A stretch of 64,000 bases of DNA from Denitratimonas tolerans (lineage in GTDB: Bacteria > Pseudomonadota > Gammaproteobacteria > Xanthomonadales > Xanthomonadaceae): the NCBI RefSeq assembly GCF_037203605.1, contig NZ_JBBDHC010000001.1:1-64000 (forward strand). The letters run 5' to 3'. Both the position numbers and the translations under genes were made by a program. The notes below the pieces were generated by a model that searched no databases, had not been told where the DNA came from, and saw only the letters and a program-made list of their open reading frames with translations. Of this stretch, positions 50,920 to 59,939 are shown in pieces (the first letter of the stretch is position 1; every line of letters starts with the position of its first letter).

Positions 50920-51633
50920 TCAGCGCGCGCCGGCCAGTGCGTCCAGGCGCTGGAGCAGCTGTTCCGGCGGCAGGTAGCCGCCCAGCTGGGTGCCATCCCT
51001 GGTGTACACCGCCGGGGTTCCGTTCACGCCCACGCTCTGGCCCAGCTCGTAGTCGGCGGCCACGGGATTGTCACAGGTCTTCGATTCGAGCTTTCCGCCG
51101 GCCTTGGCGTTGTCCATGGCCTTGTTGCGATCGGTCGCGCACCACACCGACACCGCCTTGTCGTACGACTCCCCGCCCACGCCCGAGCGCGGGAAGAACA
51201 GGTACTCCACGCTGATGCCGCGCTTGTTGTACTCGGCCATCTCGCCGTGCATGCGGCGGCAGTAGCCGCAGTCGATGTCGGTGAACACGGTGACCGCATA
51301 CTTCTCGTTCTTGGCCGGGAAGATGATGCGCCGCTCCGGACCCGCCGCCGCCAGCGCGCCCTTGCGCAGGCCCGCCTTGGTATTCTCGGTCAGGTCGATC
51401 TTGTTGGGAATGTCGAACACCGAACCCTGGAACAGGAACCGGCCGTCGGCGCTGATGTAGATGACCTGGCCCTGCAGCACGACCTGATAGAAGTTGGGCA
51501 CCTGCGACTCGGCAATGCTGTCGATCTTGGCACCGGGCACCAGCGACTTGATGGCAGCCTCAACCGCGGAATCGTCGGCGGAAGCGGAAAACGCGGCCGC
51601 GCCCAGCGCGGCGGCGATCAGAAAGCGGTTCAT
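50920..51633 (-). CDS. dsbC: Thiol:disulfide interchange protein DsbC
   Basis: The 237-residue periplasmic protein corrects wrong disulfides in exported proteins. A signal peptide (MNRFLIAAALGAAAFSASA) precedes the DsbC dimerisation domain (20-80). The thioredoxin domain has the active site FTDIDCGYCRRMH and the cis-Pro loop GVNGTPAVY. A second cysteine pair (WCATDRN...TCDNP) is the structural disulfide known from DsbC. ATG 51633 has GAGG seven bases upstream. The xerD-dsbC neighbourhood is conserved among gammaproteobacteria. Confidence 0.96.
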   Translation of the reverse strand: MNRFLIAAALGAAAFSASADDSAVEAAIKSLVPGAKIDSIAESQVPNFYQVVLQGQVIYISADGRFLFQGSVFDIPNKIDLTENTKAGLRKGALAAAGPERRIIFPAKNEKYAVTVFTDIDCGYCRRMHGEMAEYNKRGISVEYLFFPRSGVGGESYDKAVSVWCATDRNKAMDNAKAGGKLESKTCDNPVAADYELGQSVGVNGTPAVYTRDGTQLGGYLPPEQLLQRLDALAGAR

Positions 51634-51759
51634 GGCGGTTCCTCGGGAACGGTAATGGGACTGCAACGCGCGTTCGACCGGGCCGCAGGCAGAAAGTTCA
51701 TGGGCAAGGATAAGGGAGCGGCCTCTACCGGGCCAGTGGCGAACGGCGTGGCCGGTGTC

Positions 51760-52710
51760 TCAGCCGCGCGGATGGTGGCGGGCGTGGAGCTGCTGCAGGC
51801 GCTCCTTCGCCACGGCGGTGTAGATCTGGGTGGTGGAGAGGCTGGCGTGACCAAGCAGCATCTGCAGCGATCGCAGGTCGGCACCGTGGTTGAGCAGGTG
51901 GGTGGCGAAGGCGTGGCGCAGGCCGTGCGGCGTCACCCGCGCCGCGTCGATGCCGGCGGCGAGGGCGATGCGCTTGAGGCCCCGCCAGAAGAGCTGGCGA
52001 CTCACCGCGGTGCCGCGCCGGGTGAGGAACAGCGGTTCGCGCACGCGCCCGCCGGCGAGCAGCGGACGCGACCGGGCCAGATAGCGATCCAGCCAGTGCG
52101 CGGCTTCCTCGCCGATGGGAAGCACCCGATCCTTGCCGCCCTTGCCGGTGACGCGCAGCGCGCCCTGGCGCAGGTTCACTTCCGCAAGCCGCAGGCCGGT
52201 CAGTTCGGAAACGCGCAGGCCGGCCCCGTACATGAGCTCCAGCATCGCGCGATCGCGCAGGCCCAGCGGGCTTTCCGCATCCGGTGCCGCCAGCAGCGCC
52301 TCGACCTCGCTTTCGGCCAGGGTGCGCGGCAGTTTGCGCCGCGCCTTGGGGCGCTGCACCAGGGCGGTGGGATCCTCTGCCATCGTGCCCAGGCGCACCT
52401 GCCGGGCGTAGAAGGCACGCAGGCTCGACATCAGTCGCGCGTTGCTGCGCGGGTCGTAGCCGGCGTCGGTGCGCCAGGCGAGGTAGTCGAACAGTCGGGC
52501 GCGGTCCAGCGCATCCAGGCGCACCGCGTCGCCCAGCCAGCGCGCCAGGCCTTCGAGATCGCGCCGGTAGCTGGCCTGGGTTTGGGCGGAGATGCCGCGC
52601 TCGGCCCAGAGGTGGTCGATGAAGGCGTCGATCTGGCCGCGCGCCGCCTCCGGCACGGGCGGCATGGCGCGGGCGCGCAGGCGTCGGCGGGTAATGGCCT
52701 CGGAAGACAT
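51760..52710 (-). CDS. xerD: Site-specific tyrosine recombinase XerD
   Basis: The 316-residue protein resolves chromosome dimers at dif with XerC. An N-terminal SAM-like core-binding domain (about 27-110; ISAQTQASYRRDLEGLARWL) precedes the catalytic domain. Catalytic residues appear in GAGLRVSEL (Arg), HGLRHAFATHLL (His and Arg), GHASLSTTQIY (His) and its Tyr. Placement upstream of dsbC supports XerD over XerC. ATG 52710 is used; ATG 52665 (MPPVPEAARG) would shorten it by 15 residues. The upstream extension overlaps the divergent RDD gene and is rejected. Confidence 0.93.
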   Translation of the reverse strand: MSSEAITRRRLRARAMPPVPEAARGQIDAFIDHLWAERGISAQTQASYRRDLEGLARWLGDAVRLDALDRARLFDYLAWRTDAGYDPRSNARLMSSLRAFYARQVRLGTMAEDPTALVQRPKARRKLPRTLAESEVEALLAAPDAESPLGLRDRAMLELMYGAGLRVSELTGLRLAEVNLRQGALRVTGKGGKDRVLPIGEEAAHWLDRYLARSRPLLAGGRVREPLFLTRRGTAVSRQLFWRGLKRIALAAGIDAARVTPHGLRHAFATHLLNHGADLRSLQMLLGHASLSTTQIYTAVAKERLQQLHARHHPRG

Positions 52711-52776
52711 GTGCCCAGCATAGCGGCCGGAGCGCCACGCCCGCCGCACGCGGCGTGCTGCCGCTATCCTTCGCCG

Positions 52777-53259
52777 ATGACCGCGCCCGATTCGCCTTCC
52801 CCGCCCCGCCTCGCCGCCGAACCCGCTGCGCTGGGCTTCCGCCTGATGGCGATGATCTACGACCTGCTGCCGCTGGGCGCACTGTGGTTCGCCACCGCCG
52901 CGCTGGTGCTGCTGGCGCGCGGCGGCGCGCCGGTGACGCCCGGCAGTCCGGCGGCCTATCTGGAGTTCGCGCTGATGCTGGCGGTCGGGTTCGGCTATTT
53001 CGGCCTGAGCTGGCGGCGCGGCGGGCAGACGCTGGGCATGCGCGCCTGGCGGCTGCGGCTGGTGCGGTACGATGGCGAATCCACCCCGGAATGGGGCGAA
53101 CTGGCGCGCCGCTACCTCGCCGCCGGGGTGTCGCTGGCGGCCTTCGGCCTGGGGTTTCTCTGGAGCCTGATCGACCCTGAGCGGCGCACCTGGCACGACC
53201 TCGCCTCGCACACCGCGATGGTGCGGCTGCCCAAGCCCGGCAAGACCCGCGGCGGCTGA
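52777..53259 (+). CDS. RDD family membrane protein
   Basis: The 160-residue protein has three predicted membrane segments and the RDD pattern: an Arg in LGFRLMAMIYD, the Asp of that same segment, and a later Asp in SLIDPERRTWHD, a block conserved in RDD proteins. GGQTLGMRAWRLRLV is also typical. The family is poorly understood, with some members proposed as ion antiporters. It is divergent from xerD (66 bp) and convergent with lpxH. Confidence 0.88.
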   Translation: MTAPDSPSPPRLAAEPAALGFRLMAMIYDLLPLGALWFATAALVLLARGGAPVTPGSPAAYLEFALMLAVGFGYFGLSWRRGGQTLGMRAWRLRLVRYDGESTPEWGELARRYLAAGVSLAAFGLGFLWSLIDPERRTWHDLASHTAMVRLPKPGKTRGG

Positions 53260-53270
53260 CGCCGGCGGGA

Positions 53271-54041
53271 TCAGTCCGGCAGGATCAGTCCGGCCAGTTC
53301 ACAGCGCCCGTCCTCGTACATCCGCAGCACGCTGCCCTGTTCGTACCAGTCGCCCAGCACGATGCGCTGGCGCGGCACGCCGTCGACCACCAGGTCGTGC
53401 ACCGCCGGGCGATGGGTGTGGCCGTGGATCATGCGGGAGACGCCGTAGCGGCGGAAAAAGTCCTCCACCGCATGCGGCGCGGCGTCGCCGATCTCCTGCG
53501 AGGTCATGGCCTGCTGGTGCGCGGCGCTGGACTGACGCGCGGCCTGGGCGAAGGCGCGACGCTCGGCCAGCGGCCGCGCCAGAAGCGCGCGCTGCCAGTC
53601 TGGATCGCGCACCTGGCGGCGAACGGCCTGGTACGCGGCGTCGTCCACGCACAGCAGATCGCCATGCAGGAGCAGGATCGGCTCGCCGCCCGGTGCGATC
53701 ACGCAAGGGTCGGGCAGGATCTCGAAACCGGCGCGGGTCGCGTAGCCGCCGCCGAGGAGAAAATCGCGGTTGCCGCGAATGAAGGCGATCCGCGTGCCGC
53801 CATCGGCCAGCGCGCGCAGCGCCTGCGCCACGCGCGCGGGCAGCTCGGCGTCGTCGTCGTCACCCACCCAGGCCTCGAAAAGATCGCCCGGGATGTAGAG
53901 CGCCGGCGACCGCGCGGCTTCTTCGCGCAGGAAGGCGAGGAACAGGTCGGTGATCTGCGGCCTGGCCGGATCCAGATGCAGATCGGAGACGAACAGGGCG
54001 CGCACGCGGCTGCCGCCGGCATCGGTGCGCGCCTGTCCCAC
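53271..54041 (-). CDS. lpxH: UDP-2,3-diacylglucosamine diphosphatase
   Basis: LpxH hydrolyses UDP-2,3-diacylglucosamine to lipid X in lipid A synthesis. The calcineurin-like metal motifs are SDLHLD, GDLFEAWVGDD, GNRDFL, LLHGDLLC and the terminal HGHTHRP. The 256-residue length is slightly above the usual 240 because of an 11- to 14-residue lead. GTG 54041 is the only start near the motif. It begins 8 bp after the cyclophilin gene, so the two should be co-transcribed. Confidence 0.94.
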   Translation of the reverse strand: MGQARTDAGGSRVRALFVSDLHLDPARPQITDLFLAFLREEAARSPALYIPGDLFEAWVGDDDDAELPARVAQALRALADGGTRIAFIRGNRDFLLGGGYATRAGFEILPDPCVIAPGGEPILLLHGDLLCVDDAAYQAVRRQVRDPDWQRALLARPLAERRAFAQAARQSSAAHQQAMTSQEIGDAAPHAVEDFFRRYGVSRMIHGHTHRPAVHDLVVDGVPRQRIVLGDWYEQGSVLRMYEDGRCELAGLILPD

Positions 54042-54049
54042 GGGCGGAC

Positions 54050-54697
54050 TTACTCCGCGTCCGCCGGCACGGCCGCGGCCAGCACTTCGGCGCGCTCGAT
54101 CACGACCGCCTGGGTCGGGACATCGGAGTGGAACGGTCCCTGGCCGCCGGTCGGGATGGCGCGGATCTTGTCGACCACGTCCATGCCTTCGACCACCTTG
54201 CCGAACACGGCATAGCCCCAGGTCATGCCGTTCTCGTCGCTGACGTAGTCGAGGCGCGGGTTGTCCACGAGGTTGATGAAGAACTGCGAGTTGGCCGAGT
54301 GCGGCTCGCCGGTACGCGCCATCGCGAGGGTGCCGCGCAGGTTGGAAAGCCCGTTGCTCGCCTCGTTACGGATCGGGGCGCGGGTCGGCTTGGGCTGGAG
54401 GTCGGCGGTGTAGCCGCCGCCCTGCGCCATGAAGTTGTCGATCACGCGGTGGAAGACGGTGCCGTTGTAGTAGCCGTCCTTCACATAGGCGAGGAAGTTC
54501 TCCGAAGAGATCGGTGCCTTGGCCGCGTCGAGTTCGATCACGATGTCGCCAAGATTGGTGTGCAGCGCCACGCGCGGTGCCGGGGCGGCGATTTCAGCCG
54601 GCGCGGCGGCAGGTGCGGCGGCCGGCGCGGTGGATTCCTGGGCAAAAGCCAGCGCCGGAACCAGCAGGCCGGCGAACATCAGGGAACGAAGGATCAT
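54050..54697 (-). CDS. Cyclophilin-type peptidylprolyl isomerase, exported
   Basis: The 215-residue protein has a signal peptide (MILRSLMFAGLLVPALAFA), an Ala/Pro-rich linker (21-42) and a PpiA-like cyclophilin domain. VFHRVIDNFMAQGGGY holds the catalytic Arg, and NSQFFINLVDNPRLDY and YAVFGKVVEGMDVVD are family blocks. It should act on proline bonds in the periplasm. ATG 54697 has GGAG ten bases upstream. It is the first gene of a pair with lpxH and is divergent from slt. Confidence 0.94.
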   Translation of the reverse strand: MILRSLMFAGLLVPALAFAQESTAPAAAPAAAPAEIAAPAPRVALHTNLGDIVIELDAAKAPISSENFLAYVKDGYYNGTVFHRVIDNFMAQGGGYTADLQPKPTRAPIRNEASNGLSNLRGTLAMARTGEPHSANSQFFINLVDNPRLDYVSDENGMTWGYAVFGKVVEGMDVVDKIRAIPTGGQGPFHSDVPTQAVVIERAEVLAAAVPADAE

Positions 54698-54846
54698 GGA
54701 CGTGCTTCTCCGCAAGGTCAGAGGTGGCGCAGGCTGCGCCGGAGCCGCCAAGTGTAACCGTCCCGCGCGCCGCGTGGCTGTGCCACACCAGAACGACCTG
54801 CGCTGGCGCGGTCGGAGCCGGCGCGCGCACGGGATACACTGTGGAC

Positions 54847-56841
54847 ATGCGACGGCACCTGCTCCCGGTCCTTGTTTCGTGCGCGCTGGCGCTTCTGGCC
54901 GGCCCCGGCGTTCGCCCGGCCGGGGCGGTGTCGCCGCACACCGACCTGGCGGCCCAGCGCGCCGGTTTCGCACGCGCACTGGAGGCTGCCGAATCACGCC
55001 CGCTGGCGGAATTTTCCGCAGCGGCGCGCGACTATGCGCAGCACCCGCTGGCACCGTATCTCGACTACACCGCGCTGCGCCGCCAGCTCGATCGCGCCAG
55101 CGCGAGGACGGTCAAGACCTTCCTCGACGCGCATCCGGACCTGCCGGTGTCCGCGACGCTGCGCGATCAGGCGCTGCGCGCGCTCGCGCAACGCGAGGAC
55201 TGGGCGGGATTCCGCTCGCTGTACGCGGGCAGCGCGGATGCCGAACTGCGCTGCGCCGACCTTCTTTCCCGCCGTGACGCCACGCCCGACACCGCCTGGC
55301 TCGACGCCGGTCTGGCCCTGTGGCTGAGCGGCCGCTCGCAGCCGGCACGCTGCGATGCGGTGTTCGAGGTGGTGCGCCAGCGCGGACTGCTCACCGAGGC
55401 GCGCACGCTGGAACGCATCGCGCTGGCAGCGACCGAGCACAACCTCGGCCTCATGCGCCATCTCGCGCGCGGCCTGCCGGCGGCACAGGCGAAGCGCGCC
55501 AATGCGCAGGCCGACTACCTGGCCGGCCCGACCGCCGCGCTGGCCTCCGGCTGGCCCGACGACGCGGCCAGCCGGCGCATTGCACTCCTGGGCGTGACGC
55601 GGGTAGCCAAGGCCGATCCGGATGCCGCCGAGGCGCTGTTCGCCGCGCTGCAGGGCCGCTTCAGCTTCGACGCCGCGCAGCGCGGCGAAGCGCTCAACCA
55701 GATTGCGCTGTGGAGCGCGGCCTCCTACCTGCCTGACAGCGCGCGGCGCTTTGCCGCCGTGCCCGCCGAGGCCTGGGATGCGCGCCTGCACGAATGGCGG
55801 TTCCGCGAGGCGTTGGCGCGCGGTGACGACCGGGCCGCGCTGGCCGCCATCGCGATGATGCCGTCGGCGCAGCGCGCCGAGCCGCGCTGGCGCTACTTCG
55901 AGGCGCGTCTGCGCGAGCGCGCCGGCGACACCGCGGCGCGCGCCATCCTGGACGCGCTTTCAGCCGAGCCGAGCTACTACGGATTCCTCGCTGCCGAACG
56001 CATCGGCGCGCCCTATGCCCTGTGCCCGCGCGAGGCATCGCTGGAAGCGCCGGCGCTGCGCCGCAGCCTGGAAGCGCGACCCGGTTTCGTGCGCGCCATG
56101 GAATTGTTCGCGCTGGGCCGGATCGGCTGGGCGCGGCGCGAGTGGGACGCGCTCAAGAGCTCGCTGTCGCCGGACGAGCGCCGCGTCGCGGTGGCGCTGG
56201 CGGACGCCGCGGGCTGGCATGATCGCGGCCCGTTCACGCTCAACGCCGGCGACGATCTCGCCTACTACCGCCTGCGCTTCCCGCTGCCCTTCGAGCGCCA
56301 GATTCGGCGCGAGGCGCGCGCGCACGGGCTGGATCCGTCCTGGGTGGTGGCGTTGATCCGCGCCGAGAGCGCCTGGGCACCGGATGCGCGTTCGCACGCC
56401 AACGCACGCGGCCTCATGCAGCTCCTGCCCTCCACCGCGCGGATGGAAGCCACCCGGCGCGGGCAGCGCTATCCGGGCGATGCGGAACTGTTCGATCCAA
56501 AGGAAAACCTCAGCCTCGGCATCGCGCATCTGGCCACGATGCTGGAACGACACGGCGGCCTGCCCTTCCTGGCCACCGCCGCCTACAACGCCGGCCCCTC
56601 GCCGGTGGCGCGCTGGCTGGCGCAGCGCCCGGTGGCGGATGTGGACCTGTGGATCGAAACGATTCCCTACCGCGAAACTCGCGAGTACGTAGCGCGGATC
56701 CTCGCCTTCGCCACCGTCTACGACTGGCGTCTGGAAGGCCGCGCCGTGCCCATCGCCCAGCGCGCGCTGGGCCAACGTCCCGCGGCGGCCGAACGGCATC
56801 CGTTCGCCTGCCCGACCACTCTGCCCGGGAGTTCCTCATGA
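54847..56841 (+). CDS. slt: Soluble lytic murein transglycosylase
   Basis: The 664-residue protein cleaves peptidoglycan glycan strands to anhydromuropeptides. A signal peptide precedes a long alpha-helical superhelix (about 30-480). The SLT catalytic domain follows, with the acid in LIRAESAWAPDARS (about Glu507), ANARGLMQLLPSTAR and ATAAYNAGPSPVARW. The C-terminal IPYRETREYVARIL is typical of Slt70-like enzymes. Its stop overlaps the next gene by four bases (ATGA). ATG 54847 is placed directly before the signal peptide. Confidence 0.95.
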   Translation: MRRHLLPVLVSCALALLAGPGVRPAGAVSPHTDLAAQRAGFARALEAAESRPLAEFSAAARDYAQHPLAPYLDYTALRRQLDRASARTVKTFLDAHPDLPVSATLRDQALRALAQREDWAGFRSLYAGSADAELRCADLLSRRDATPDTAWLDAGLALWLSGRSQPARCDAVFEVVRQRGLLTEARTLERIALAATEHNLGLMRHLARGLPAAQAKRANAQADYLAGPTAALASGWPDDAASRRIALLGVTRVAKADPDAAEALFAALQGRFSFDAAQRGEALNQIALWSAASYLPDSARRFAAVPAEAWDARLHEWRFREALARGDDRAALAAIAMMPSAQRAEPRWRYFEARLRERAGDTAARAILDALSAEPSYYGFLAAERIGAPYALCPREASLEAPALRRSLEARPGFVRAMELFALGRIGWARREWDALKSSLSPDERRVAVALADAAGWHDRGPFTLNAGDDLAYYRLRFPLPFERQIRREARAHGLDPSWVVALIRAESAWAPDARSHANARGLMQLLPSTARMEATRRGQRYPGDAELFDPKENLSLGIAHLATMLERHGGLPFLATAAYNAGPSPVARWLAQRPVADVDLWIETIPYRETREYVARILAFATVYDWRLEGRAVPIAQRALGQRPAAAERHPFACPTTLPGSSS

Positions 56842-57782
56842 GCCTGTCCCGCATCGTCGTATTCGGCGGCACCGGCTTCGTCGGCCGCCGCCTGGTCGCC
56901 GAACTGGTCCGCCGCGGGTTCGCGGTCACGGTACCCAGCCGCAACCGCGAGCGCCAGCGCGATCTGCTGGTGCTGCCCGGGGTCGAGGTGGTGACCGCCG
57001 ACGTCTACGCCGCGGCCGATCTGCGCCGGCTGCTGGACGGCGCACAGGCCGCGATCAACCTGATCGGCATCCTCAACGAGCGCGGCCGCCGCGGACACGG
57101 CTTCCAGCGCGCCCACGTCGATTTCACCGACAGCCTGATCGCCGCCTGCCGCGCGAGTGGCGTGCGCCGCCTGCTGCAGATGAGTGCGCTCAACGCCGGG
57201 CGCGGTGAAAGTCACTATCTGCGCACGCGCGGCCAGGCCGAAGACAGCGTGCGCGGCTCCGGACTGGAGTGGACGATCTTCCAGCCCTCGGTGATCTTCG
57301 GGCCGGGCGATGGCCTGTTCGACCGCTTCGCCAAACTGCTGCGGCTCGCACCCGTGCTGCCGCTGGCGCGCGCCGGCGCGCGCTTCGCGCCGGTGTACGT
57401 GGGGGACGTGACGGAGGCCTTCGTGCGCGCGCTGGAAGACCCGGCCACCATCGGACAGCTCTACGAAATCTACGGCGCGGAAACGCTCAGCCTCGCGGAA
57501 ATCGTCCGCTACACCGCGCGCTGCCTCGGCCTGCGCCGCGCCATCCTGCCGCTGCCCGACGCGCTCGGCCGTCTGCAGGCGGCGATCTTCGACTTCGTGC
57601 CGGGCAAACCCTTCTCGACCGACAACTTCCTCTCGCTCAAGCGCGATGCCGTGGGCGGGATCGACGGGCTGTATCGGCTCGGCATCGAAAAGACCCCGAT
57701 CGATGCCATCGTGCCGCAGCAGCTCGGCGTCGGTGCGCGCCAGCCGCGCCACGACCGCTGGCGACGGGCGCGGCGCGCGTGA
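56838..57782 (+). CDS. NAD(P)-binding protein of the complex I NDUFA9 family
   Basis: The 314-residue atypical short-chain dehydrogenase has the dinucleotide-binding motif VVFGGTGFVGRRLV at its start. INLIGILNE, QMSALNA and WTIFQPSVIFGPGDGLFDRF are NDUFA9/YbjT-like blocks. Bacterial members are annotated with complex I or quinone metabolism, but here there are no nuo genes nearby. The gene is sandwiched with four-base overlaps between slt and cca, so the three are translationally coupled. Confidence 0.88.
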   Translation: MSLSRIVVFGGTGFVGRRLVAELVRRGFAVTVPSRNRERQRDLLVLPGVEVVTADVYAAADLRRLLDGAQAAINLIGILNERGRRGHGFQRAHVDFTDSLIAACRASGVRRLLQMSALNAGRGESHYLRTRGQAEDSVRGSGLEWTIFQPSVIFGPGDGLFDRFAKLLRLAPVLPLARAGARFAPVYVGDVTEAFVRALEDPATIGQLYEIYGAETLSLAEIVRYTARCLGLRRAILPLPDALGRLQAAIFDFVPGKPFSTDNFLSLKRDAVGGIDGLYRLGIEKTPIDAIVPQQLGVGARQPRHDRWRRARRA

Positions 57783-59005
57783 AGACGTTTCTGGTCGGCG
57801 GCGCGGTGCGCGATGCGTTGCTGGGTCTGGCGCCAGGCGACCGCGATTTCGTGGTGGTGGGTGGCACGCCCGAGGCGATGGTGGCGGCCGGCTACACCCC
57901 CGTCGGGCGCGACTTCCCGGTGTTCCTGCACCCGCAAACGCACGAGGAATACGCCCTGGCGCGCTGCGAGCGCAAGGCCGGGCGCGGCTATCGCGGCTTC
58001 TCCGTGGTGGCCACGCCCGACATCACGCTGGAAGAAGATCTGGCGCGGCGCGACTTCACCGTCAACGCCATGGCGCAGGATGCAGACGGCAGCCTGATCG
58101 ATCCCCATGGCGGCGCGGCGGATCTTGCGGCGCGTGTGCTGCGCCACGTCTCCCCCGCCTTTGCCGAAGACCCGGTACGGATCCTGCGCGCGGCGCGCTT
58201 CATGGCGCGCTGGGCGCGACTGGGTTTTTCCGTGGCGGCCGAGACTCTGGAGCTGATGCGCGCCATGGTGGCCGATGGCGAGGTCGATCACCTGGTGCCC
58301 GAGCGCGTCTTCCAGGAGCTGTCGCGCGCGCTCGCCGAGCCCTCGCCCTCGGCCTTCCTGCGCACCCTGCGCGCCTGCGGCGCACTGGCCCGGGTGCTGC
58401 CCGAAGTCGATGCGCTATACGGCGTGCCGCAGCACGCGGCGCATCATCCGGAAGTGGATGCGGGCGTGCACACCGAGATGGCCTGCGACGCGGCCGCGCG
58501 GCTGGCGCCTGGCGATGCGCTGGTCGCGTTCTGCGTCCTCACCCATGACCTGGGCAAGGCGCTCACGCCGGCGCGCGAGCTGCCGGCGCACCGCGCGCAC
58601 GAACATTCGGGACTGGCTCCGCTGGAAGACCTGTGCGAACGCCTTCGGGTGCCGACCGAACACGCCGCGCTCGCCCGCAGCGTCTGCCGTGAGCACCTCA
58701 ACGTGCATCGCTTCCACGAGCTGAAGCCGGCTAAGGTGCACGACCTGATCGTTCGCTGCGACGGCTTCCGCAGGCCCGAGCGCATGGACCGGATCGCACT
58801 GGCCTGCGAGGCCGACAAGCGCGGCCGGCGCGAGCGCGAACGCGAGCCCTACCCGCCGCGTGACGCACTGCTTGCCGCGCACGCCGCCGCGCTCGCGGTG
58901 AAGCCGCGCGATCTCGACCTCGCCGGCCTCGGCGGCGAACAGATCGCCGAGAAGATCCGGCGCGCGCGCGTCAGCGCCATCGCTGCGGCGCGCGCGGTCG
59001 GCTAG
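57779..59005 (+). CDS. cca: Multifunctional CCA-adding tRNA nucleotidyltransferase
   Basis: The 408-residue protein adds or repairs the 3' CCA of tRNAs. The class II nucleotidyltransferase head has FLVGGAVRDALLG, GDRDFVVVG and RRDFTVNAMAQD. The ERxxxE-like motif VPERVFQELSRAL follows. The HD phosphohydrolase domain (HPEVDAGVHTEM, LTHDLGKALTP, CREHLNVHR) is that of the long enterobacterial-type enzyme. Start GTG 57779 overlaps the upstream stop (GTGA). pcnB at 20373 is a separate paralogue. Confidence 0.96.
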   Translation: MKTFLVGGAVRDALLGLAPGDRDFVVVGGTPEAMVAAGYTPVGRDFPVFLHPQTHEEYALARCERKAGRGYRGFSVVATPDITLEEDLARRDFTVNAMAQDADGSLIDPHGGAADLAARVLRHVSPAFAEDPVRILRAARFMARWARLGFSVAAETLELMRAMVADGEVDHLVPERVFQELSRALAEPSPSAFLRTLRACGALARVLPEVDALYGVPQHAAHHPEVDAGVHTEMACDAAARLAPGDALVAFCVLTHDLGKALTPARELPAHRAHEHSGLAPLEDLCERLRVPTEHAALARSVCREHLNVHRFHELKPAKVHDLIVRCDGFRRPERMDRIALACEADKRGRREREREPYPPRDALLAAHAAALAVKPRDLDLAGLGGEQIAEKIRRARVSAIAAARAVG

Positions 59006-59024
59006 GCCGATCCGGCCGGGCGCT

Positions 59025-59810
59025 TCAGTCCTTCGCCGCTTCAGTCCCGGGCACGAGGTCACCCACATGCACCTCGCCGCGCGGGGGAGATTTCCAGATC
59101 GTGTCCTGCAGCGCCCAGTACCGCTCAGGCTCCCAGTACTCCCTTGCATAGAAACGCTCGCCCGGAATCGACATCCCCGTTCCCGCCAGCGGGCCGGTGT
59201 TCGGGATGATGGTGATGTTGCCGACGAAGCCGGTGCGGCTGCCGGTCAGCTTGCGCTTCTCCCGCCGCAGCACTTTCTCCAGGCGCGGTTTGGCAACCTC
59301 GTCGCCGTACTCGGCATAGACCGCCTGGCCGCGCTCGATCGCCTCGGCGCGCGTCGATTCATCGAGCTGGTCCCAGTAGCTCTCGCGCAGGATCAGGAAG
59401 TTCGGGTAGCGCCGCTCGGCGGCCAGGTCCATCCACGCATAGCCCAGGGCACGATCCTGCGGCACGCCGATGCCCTGCCAGTGCATCTCGGCCACCATGG
59501 CCTGCGAGGCCTTGTCGGCGTAGCGCGCGGCCTGAAGGAAATGCGTCATCGCCTGCCCATGGCGGCCGTTGGCGTAGTCGTGCAGCCCTTCCCGCCGCCA
59601 GCGCAGGTCGGGATGCGCCGCCATGAACCCCTCGGTCATCGCCTCGATCGCAATGCCCGGTTCGCCCACGAAATCGCCGTGCCGCGGCGCTTCCGGCCGC
59701 TCCTGCCAGCGCACCTCGCGCGGCTCGCCGGCCTGCGCTGCCGCCCACGGCACGATCGCCAGCACGGTACCCACCGCAGCGACAGCTCGCCACACGGCTC
59801 TCTTTCCCAT
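59025..59810 (-). CDS. Exported Sel1-like repeat protein
   Basis: The 261-residue protein has a signal peptide (MGKRAVWRAVAAVGTVLAIVPWAAA). One or two Sel1/TPR-like repeats follow: YANGRHGQAMTHFLQAARYADKAS and VAEMHWQGIGVPQDRALGYAWMDLAAER. A C-terminal region of unknown type contains GERFYAREYWEPERYWALQD. Such proteins often act as adaptors in the envelope. It is convergent with cca, with only 19 bp between stops. Confidence 0.8.
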   Translation of the reverse strand: MGKRAVWRAVAAVGTVLAIVPWAAAQAGEPREVRWQERPEAPRHGDFVGEPGIAIEAMTEGFMAAHPDLRWRREGLHDYANGRHGQAMTHFLQAARYADKASQAMVAEMHWQGIGVPQDRALGYAWMDLAAERRYPNFLILRESYWDQLDESTRAEAIERGQAVYAEYGDEVAKPRLEKVLRREKRKLTGSRTGFVGNITIIPNTGPLAGTGMSIPGERFYAREYWEPERYWALQDTIWKSPPRGEVHVGDLVPGTEAAKD

Positions 59811-59939
59811 GGTTCCACTCCTCTCCGCCCCGGATCCGCTCCGGTATGCATTTACTGCTACGGGCGAGAGCGCGGAACCGTCGCAGCCTTGCGCAAATCG
59901 AGGGCGCGGCGTGGAGACAGCGGGCGGAAGGAGCGGCGT

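Noticed and set aside
47894..50977. Long open frame of over 1000 codons on the plus strand opposite purL
   Set aside because: It is a high-GC shadow of purL with His/Arg/Gln-rich low-complexity sequence and no known motif; purL is unmistakable on the other strand.
20373..59005. pcnB and cca as a redundant duplication
   Set aside because: They are distinct paralogues found together in many gammaproteobacteria: PcnB has the basic tail, Cca the HD domain.
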